Part shown: piece by piece, positions 60,628 to 64,000 of the stretch
How the letters are laid out: every line of letters begins with the position of its first letter
How positions within the stretch are numbered: position 1 is the first letter of the stretch
From: Plantactinospora sp. KBS50
Lineage (GTDB): Bacteria > Actinomycetota > Actinomycetes > Mycobacteriales > Micromonosporaceae
Reading direction: 5' to 3'
NCBI RefSeq assembly: GCF_002285795.1
Contig: NZ_CP022961.1
Coordinates: 4,716,001-4,780,000, forward strand
Length of the DNA: 64,000 nt
Program-made: the position numbers and the translations under genes
Notes under the pieces: generated by a model
The model's database searches: none
What the model was told of the DNA's origin: nothing
Seen by the model: only the letters and a program-made list of their open reading frames with translations

Positions 60628-63071
60628 GAAGCACGCGGTACCTGGGGTTCGTCGCGGCCGTCGCCACCGTGCTGGCGGCGGCGCCGCTGTCGACGATCTT
60701 CGACCGGTGGACCTGGCTGGTGCAGATCCTGCTGGTGGTGGCCGCGCAGTACGGCGCGGTGACCCTGGCCCGGTACCTGCGGGCACCGCTGGTGGCCCAG
60801 TTCGGGGCCATGCTGGTGGCCCTGTTCATCGCGTTGACCTGGATCTTCCCCAGCGGCCGGGAGTGGCTCGCGGTCGTGCCGACCAAGGGCACGCTGGCCT
60901 ACTTCGGTCACCTCTTCGGAGCGGCCGGCGAGGACATGCGCTCGTACGGGATCCCGGTCCCGGACACCACCCCGCTGCTGTTCATCACGGTGCTCGGCGT
61001 CGGCGTGGTGGCCGCGGTGGTCGACCTGCTCAGCGTCGGGCTGCGCCGGCCGGCCCTGGCCGGGCTGCCGATGCTGGCCATCTACTCGGTGCCGGTCGCG
61101 GTGTACCCGGACAGCGTGCCGCCGGTGCCGTTCGTCGTCGGCGCGATCGGCTTCCTCTGGCTGCTGGTCGCCGACAACGTGGACCGGGTGCGCCGGTTCG
61201 GCCGGCGGTTCACCGGCGACGGCCGCGACGTGGACCAGTGGGAACCGTCGCCGCTGTCCGCGGCCGGCCGCCGGCTGGCCACGGTGGGTGTCCTGCTGGC
61301 GGTGCTGCTGCCGCTGGCCGTGCCGGGCATGACCACGGGCATGCTGAACACCTTCCAGACCTCGCCGCTCGGCGAGGGGAACGGCGTCGGCCAGGGTGGG
61401 CTGGGTCGGGTCAACCTGTTCGCCGCGCTCAGCGGCCAGCTCACCCAGTCCGACACCCGCGACCTGGCCCGGGTCACCACCACCGAGGAAGCGCCGTTCT
61501 ACCTGCGCTTCGGGGTGGCCGACGAGCTGCGCCCGGACGGCTTCCGGGTGCGGGCTCCGCACGGCACGCCGGTGAGCCGGGGGCTGCCGCCGGTGGATCG
61601 CCGCAGCACGGCGGGCGTGGTGCGGCAGACCGAGCATGCGAGCATCGAGATCAGCCGGGACTTCGCGATGTCGCTGCTGCCCGTGTACAGCAATCCGATC
61701 GCGACCGACGGGATCGACTCGTCCTGGTTCTTCGACCCGAGCCAGCAGGTCGTCTACTCCGGCCGCAGCCAGGCACGCGGCAAGAAGTACTCGTTCGACT
61801 ACGTCCGCTCCACGTACTCGCCGGCGGCGCTGAGCGCGGTGCCGGAGCCCAGCGACACCGACCCGGCCCGCGCGTTCACCGAGGTGCCCCGGCAGCCGCA
61901 GGTGGACTCGCTGGTCCGCCAGCTCACCGCGGGCAAGCGGTCGGACTACGCCCGGGTGCGCGCCCTCTACGACTACTTCTCGGCCGACAACGGCTTCCGG
62001 TACTCGCTGTCCACCAAGGGCGGGACCAGCGGCAGCGACATCGTCGACTTCCTGGACAACAAGACGGGCTTCTGCCAGCAGTACGCCGCGGCGCTGTCCT
62101 GGATGGTCCGCTCGGCCGGCGTTCCGGCCCGGGTCGCGTTCGGATTCACCACCGGCAGCAAGGTGAACAGCAACACGTACGTGCTGACCAACAAGAACCT
62201 GCACGCCTGGACCGAGGTCTACTTCGCGGGCATCGGCTGGGTGCCGTTCGACGCGACCCCCGCGGCGTCGGTTCCCGGCGCGATGCGGTCGGAGTGGGCG
62301 CCGGACACCGACGCTCCGGACCCGACCGCGCCGTCGGGCGAGGTGGACTCCCCGGACCGGCCGGGCGCCGCCAACGACGCCGGATCGAGCCCGCAGGAGA
62401 AGGACGACGAGGCCGGGCTGCCCGACGCGGCCTCGGTGGCGCAGGCGCGCCCGGCGAGCCAGTCGTGGTGGATCATTTCCGCCGCTGCTGTGCTGCTTCT
62501 GCTGCTCGTGCTGCCGGCGACCCGCCGGGTGCTGCTGCGCCGGCGCCGGATCCGCCGGCTCGCCACCGGTCCCGTGCTGCCCTCTCCCCGGGTGCGGGAG
62601 CCGGGGACGGTTGAGGTGATCGTGGACGGTTCCGCCGACCGGGGCCGCGCGGACGTGCACTCGGCCTGGGCGGAACTGCTGGACACGATGGTCGACTTCC
62701 GGGTGCTGGTGGATCCCGCCGAGACGCCCCGGCTGACCGTCGAGCGGCTGGCGAGCCGGGACCTGACCGGTCCGGCGGCGGACGCCGCCCGGCGGCTGGG
62801 TCGGGCCGAGGAACTGGCCCGGTACGCCCCGGCCCCGGGCCGGGAGAGCGGACTCGGCCCGGCGTTGCGGGCGGTCCGCCGCGGGCTGGCCGCCGGCGCG
62901 AGCCGGCGGACCCGGGTGGTCGCCGCGATGCTGCCCCCGTCGGTGCTGCTGCGCTGGCGGACGGCGGTGGCCGACGGGTTCGCCCGGACGGTCACCTCGG
63001 CCGGGCGGGCGAACGCCGGGATGCGCCGGTGGAGTCCCCGCCGGCTGGTCGGCCAGCGCACGGCGCGCTGA
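60624..63071 (+). CDS. TgpA-like transglutaminase-domain membrane protein
   Basis: This 815-residue protein has an N-terminal membrane block of about six helices (5-240), an external transglutaminase domain and a late membrane helix (about 612-632), then a cytoplasmic DUF4129-like tail. The catalytic triad is Cys484 (NKTGFCQQYAAALSWMVRSA), His527 (NKNLHAWTEVYFAG) and Asp543 (WVPFDATPAA). The family cross-links or cleaves peptides outside the cell membrane; the substrate is unknown. The start overlaps the DUF58 stop. The end of the gene is duplicated in tandem. Confidence 0.93.
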   Translation: MRSTRYLGFVAAVATVLAAAPLSTIFDRWTWLVQILLVVAAQYGAVTLARYLRAPLVAQFGAMLVALFIALTWIFPSGREWLAVVPTKGTLAYFGHLFGAAGEDMRSYGIPVPDTTPLLFITVLGVGVVAAVVDLLSVGLRRPALAGLPMLAIYSVPVAVYPDSVPPVPFVVGAIGFLWLLVADNVDRVRRFGRRFTGDGRDVDQWEPSPLSAAGRRLATVGVLLAVLLPLAVPGMTTGMLNTFQTSPLGEGNGVGQGGLGRVNLFAALSGQLTQSDTRDLARVTTTEEAPFYLRFGVADELRPDGFRVRAPHGTPVSRGLPPVDRRSTAGVVRQTEHASIEISRDFAMSLLPVYSNPIATDGIDSSWFFDPSQQVVYSGRSQARGKKYSFDYVRSTYSPAALSAVPEPSDTDPARAFTEVPRQPQVDSLVRQLTAGKRSDYARVRALYDYFSADNGFRYSLSTKGGTSGSDIVDFLDNKTGFCQQYAAALSWMVRSAGVPARVAFGFTTGSKVNSNTYVLTNKNLHAWTEVYFAGIGWVPFDATPAASVPGAMRSEWAPDTDAPDPTAPSGEVDSPDRPGAANDAGSSPQEKDDEAGLPDAASVAQARPASQSWWIISAAAVLLLLLVLPATRRVLLRRRRIRRLATGPVLPSPRVREPGTVEVIVDGSADRGRADVHSAWAELLDTMVDFRVLVDPAETPRLTVERLASRDLTGPAADAARRLGRAEELARYAPAPGRESGLGPALRAVRRGLAAGASRRTRVVAAMLPPSVLLRWRTAVADGFARTVTSAGRANAGMRRWSPRRLVGQRTAR

Positions 63072-63104
63072 TCCGGCTGGTCGGCCAGCGCACGGCACGC
63101 TGAT
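63041..63104. repeat. 32-bp direct repeat at the 3' end of the transglutaminase gene
   Basis: Units at 63041-63072 and 63073-63104 differ at one base (GGCGCGC against GGCACGC). The first contains the last codons and stop of the gene, the second repeats them outside it. Confidence 0.85.
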
Positions 63105-63192
63105 CCGGCCGCCGGCGGGGACGGTCGCCGCGGGCGGGCCCGAACCGCCTCGTCACCTGCCCGGAAGGCATTCCACCCGGCGTATGCGTTTG

Positions 63193-63198
63193 TATACT
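63193..63198 (+). promoter_or_regulatory. Leaderless -10 box TATACT
   Basis: TATACT sits 6 nt before the ATG at 63205. GTAT/GTATAC repeats at 63182-63197 may be operator half-sites. The patch is AT-rich against a GC-rich surround. Confidence 0.6.
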
Positions 63199-63204
63199 TT
63201 TCCC

Positions 63205-63489
63205 ATGTCGGTAGATCCGTACCGGTTCTCCTACACCAGCTACGAGGCGCTCGACCGGGCCGGCGTCGGCTGGCAGGCGGCCCTGCACGTGCTCACCGCG
63301 TCCCGGCCGCGGATCGTGCGCCGCATCGGCGCGGTGATGCACGTCGTCGGCGCGGTGCCGGACGGGAGAATGCTGGCGGTGGCTCTCGTCGAAGAGGCCG
63401 ACGACGAGTACGTGGTGGTCGGAGCGCGATGGCTCGACGAGGACGAGGCACAGCCACTGCGCAAGTTGATGGAAAGGGGCGGGCGATGA
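63205..63489 (+). CDS. Small BrnT-like putative toxin
   Basis: This 94-residue protein is unassigned, but its pattern resembles BrnT/RelE-fold toxins: SYEALDRAGVGWQAALHVL (helices), HVVGAVPDGRMLAVALVEE (beta hairpin) and YVVVGARWLDEDEAQPLRKL (strand then helix). It precedes its partner, the order seen in brnT-brnA. Its function as an RNase is not shown. ATG 63205 follows TATACT by 6 nt. The gene is couple-translated with the next (ATGA). Confidence 0.6.
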   Translation: MSVDPYRFSYTSYEALDRAGVGWQAALHVLTASRPRIVRRIGAVMHVVGAVPDGRMLAVALVEEADDEYVVVGARWLDEDEAQPLRKLMERGGR

Positions 63490-63800
63490 GCCGAGCAGAT
63501 GACATCAGGGCGGCGCAGGAGTCACTGGAAGACCGGGACTGGTCCGCCGCGGTGGTCGACGACACCCCGCCGACGACGAAGGTGAGCATGTCCGCCCGGT
63601 ACCCCGCCAACATCGCGCGCCGGGTCATGGAGGACGCGGAGGCCCGCGGCGTGAAGCCGGGGGCGATCCTGCGGGAGATCGTGGAGGCGCACTACGCCAC
63701 GCTCGACGCCGCTGGCAACGAGCCGATCACCGTGCGGCCGGCCGACGTCGTCCGCGCGCTGACCGAGGTTGCCCGGCGGAAGCGCACCGCCGCCGCGTAG
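63486..63800 (+). CDS. Ribbon-helix-helix-like putative antitoxin
   Basis: This 104-residue protein contains TTKVSMSARYPANIARRVME then DAEARGVKPGAILREIVEAH, a strand-helix-helix pattern of RHH DNA-binding antitoxins, flanked by an acidic N-terminus (RAAQESLEDRDWSAAVVDDT) and a basic C-terminus (ALTEVARRKRTAAA). It overlaps the preceding toxin-like gene by 4 bp. The likely role is neutralising that protein and repressing the operon. Confidence 0.65.
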   Translation: MSRADDIRAAQESLEDRDWSAAVVDDTPPTTKVSMSARYPANIARRVMEDAEARGVKPGAILREIVEAHYATLDAAGNEPITVRPADVVRALTEVARRKRTAAA

Positions 63801-63830
63801 GGCGGGCGGGGCGTCAGCGCCGGGACATCG

Positions 63831-64000
63831 TCAGCGATGGCCCTCGGGCCGCTGCCGCCACCTTTCCTCCAGCCGATCGATCATCGACAGCCGGCGGCCC
63901 CGGGGGCGCCGGCTGGTGGTGCCGCCCACCACGTGCAGGTCGGGCGACTGCGCCCGTCGGTGGGACTGCAAGGCGTACGCCGCGGCGGCAAGCATCACGA
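63831..64000 (-). CDS. DUF3040 protein, 3' part only
   Basis: The minus strand encodes the last 56 residues of a gene that continues beyond the window: VMLAAAAYALQSHRRAQSPD then HVVGGTTSRRPRGRRLSMID and RLEERWRQRPEGHR. An Arg-rich ending with DRLEERW(R)xRPE is typical of DUF3040 membrane proteins of actinobacteria. The membrane helices would be upstream. The assignment rests on the C-terminus only. Confidence 0.55.
   Translation of the reverse strand, partial: VMLAAAAYALQSHRRAQSPDLHVVGGTTSRRPRGRRLSMIDRLEERWRQRPEGHR

Overview
The window is about 73% G+C, has GTG/TTG starts, many 4-bp ATGA/GTGA gene overlaps and several leaderless starts (a TANNNT box 6-9 nt before the start codon). It encodes mycothiol-type, F420-type, Wag31/SepF and DUF3040 actinobacterial families, and MurE has the DNPR motif of meso-diaminopimelate wall makers. 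Together these suggest a chromosomal segment of a filamentous actinobacterium, most likely Micromonosporaceae. The family-level placement is inferred from gene content and order; no search was run.

Layout. 1-5.7 kb: an F420-type oxidoreductase, a heterodimeric ABC exporter pair on the minus strand and a small metal-binding DinB-like protein. 6-13 kb: accessory metabolism and regulation, with an orphan class I terpene synthase, a long-chain acyl-CoA synthetase, a STAS-plus-HATPase regulator, a MocR regulator divergent from a YczE membrane protein, and a winged-helix protein. 13-19 kb: a tightly overlapping his operon (hisD-C-B-x-H-y-A-F, minus strand) with two small membrane proteins embedded. 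19-29 kb: a Lon-substrate-domain protein, a DUF2567 protein, dnaE, a MinD/ParA-like ATPase with a proline-rich N-terminus, rluD, lspA and a DksA/TraR zinc-finger protein. 29-31.5 kb: a cation/proton antiporter, a DUF167 protein and a small membrane protein.

31.6-50.1 kb is the division and cell wall (dcw) cluster, all on the minus strand: mraZ-rsmH-ftsL-ftsI-murE-murF-mraY-ftsW-murG-murC-ftsQ-ftsZ-yggS-sepF-yggT-wag31. No murD lies between mraY and ftsW, and no pgeF lies between ftsZ and yggS. Divergent from mraZ is the lipid II amidation pair murT-gatD followed by a VTT membrane protein. The mraZ promoter carries GTGG(A/G)G boxes at 10-bp period, and an identical 16-bp box pair sits upstream of murT, which suggests that MraZ controls both sides.

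53-55 kb is an island of toxin-antitoxin-like genes: a PIN-like/HTH-DUF433 pair and a ribbon-helix-helix antitoxin with a truncated Doc. leuS follows, with a leader that encodes a 12-residue peptide containing three consecutive Leu codons, then a hairpin and an intrinsic terminator, as in classical attenuation. 58-63 kb holds a moxR-DUF58-transglutaminase operon. The window ends with another small TA-like pair and the 3' end of a DUF3040 gene. Short tandem repeats of 22-32 bp recur at or just beyond gene 3' ends, including an in-frame 24-bp array that extends HisH.
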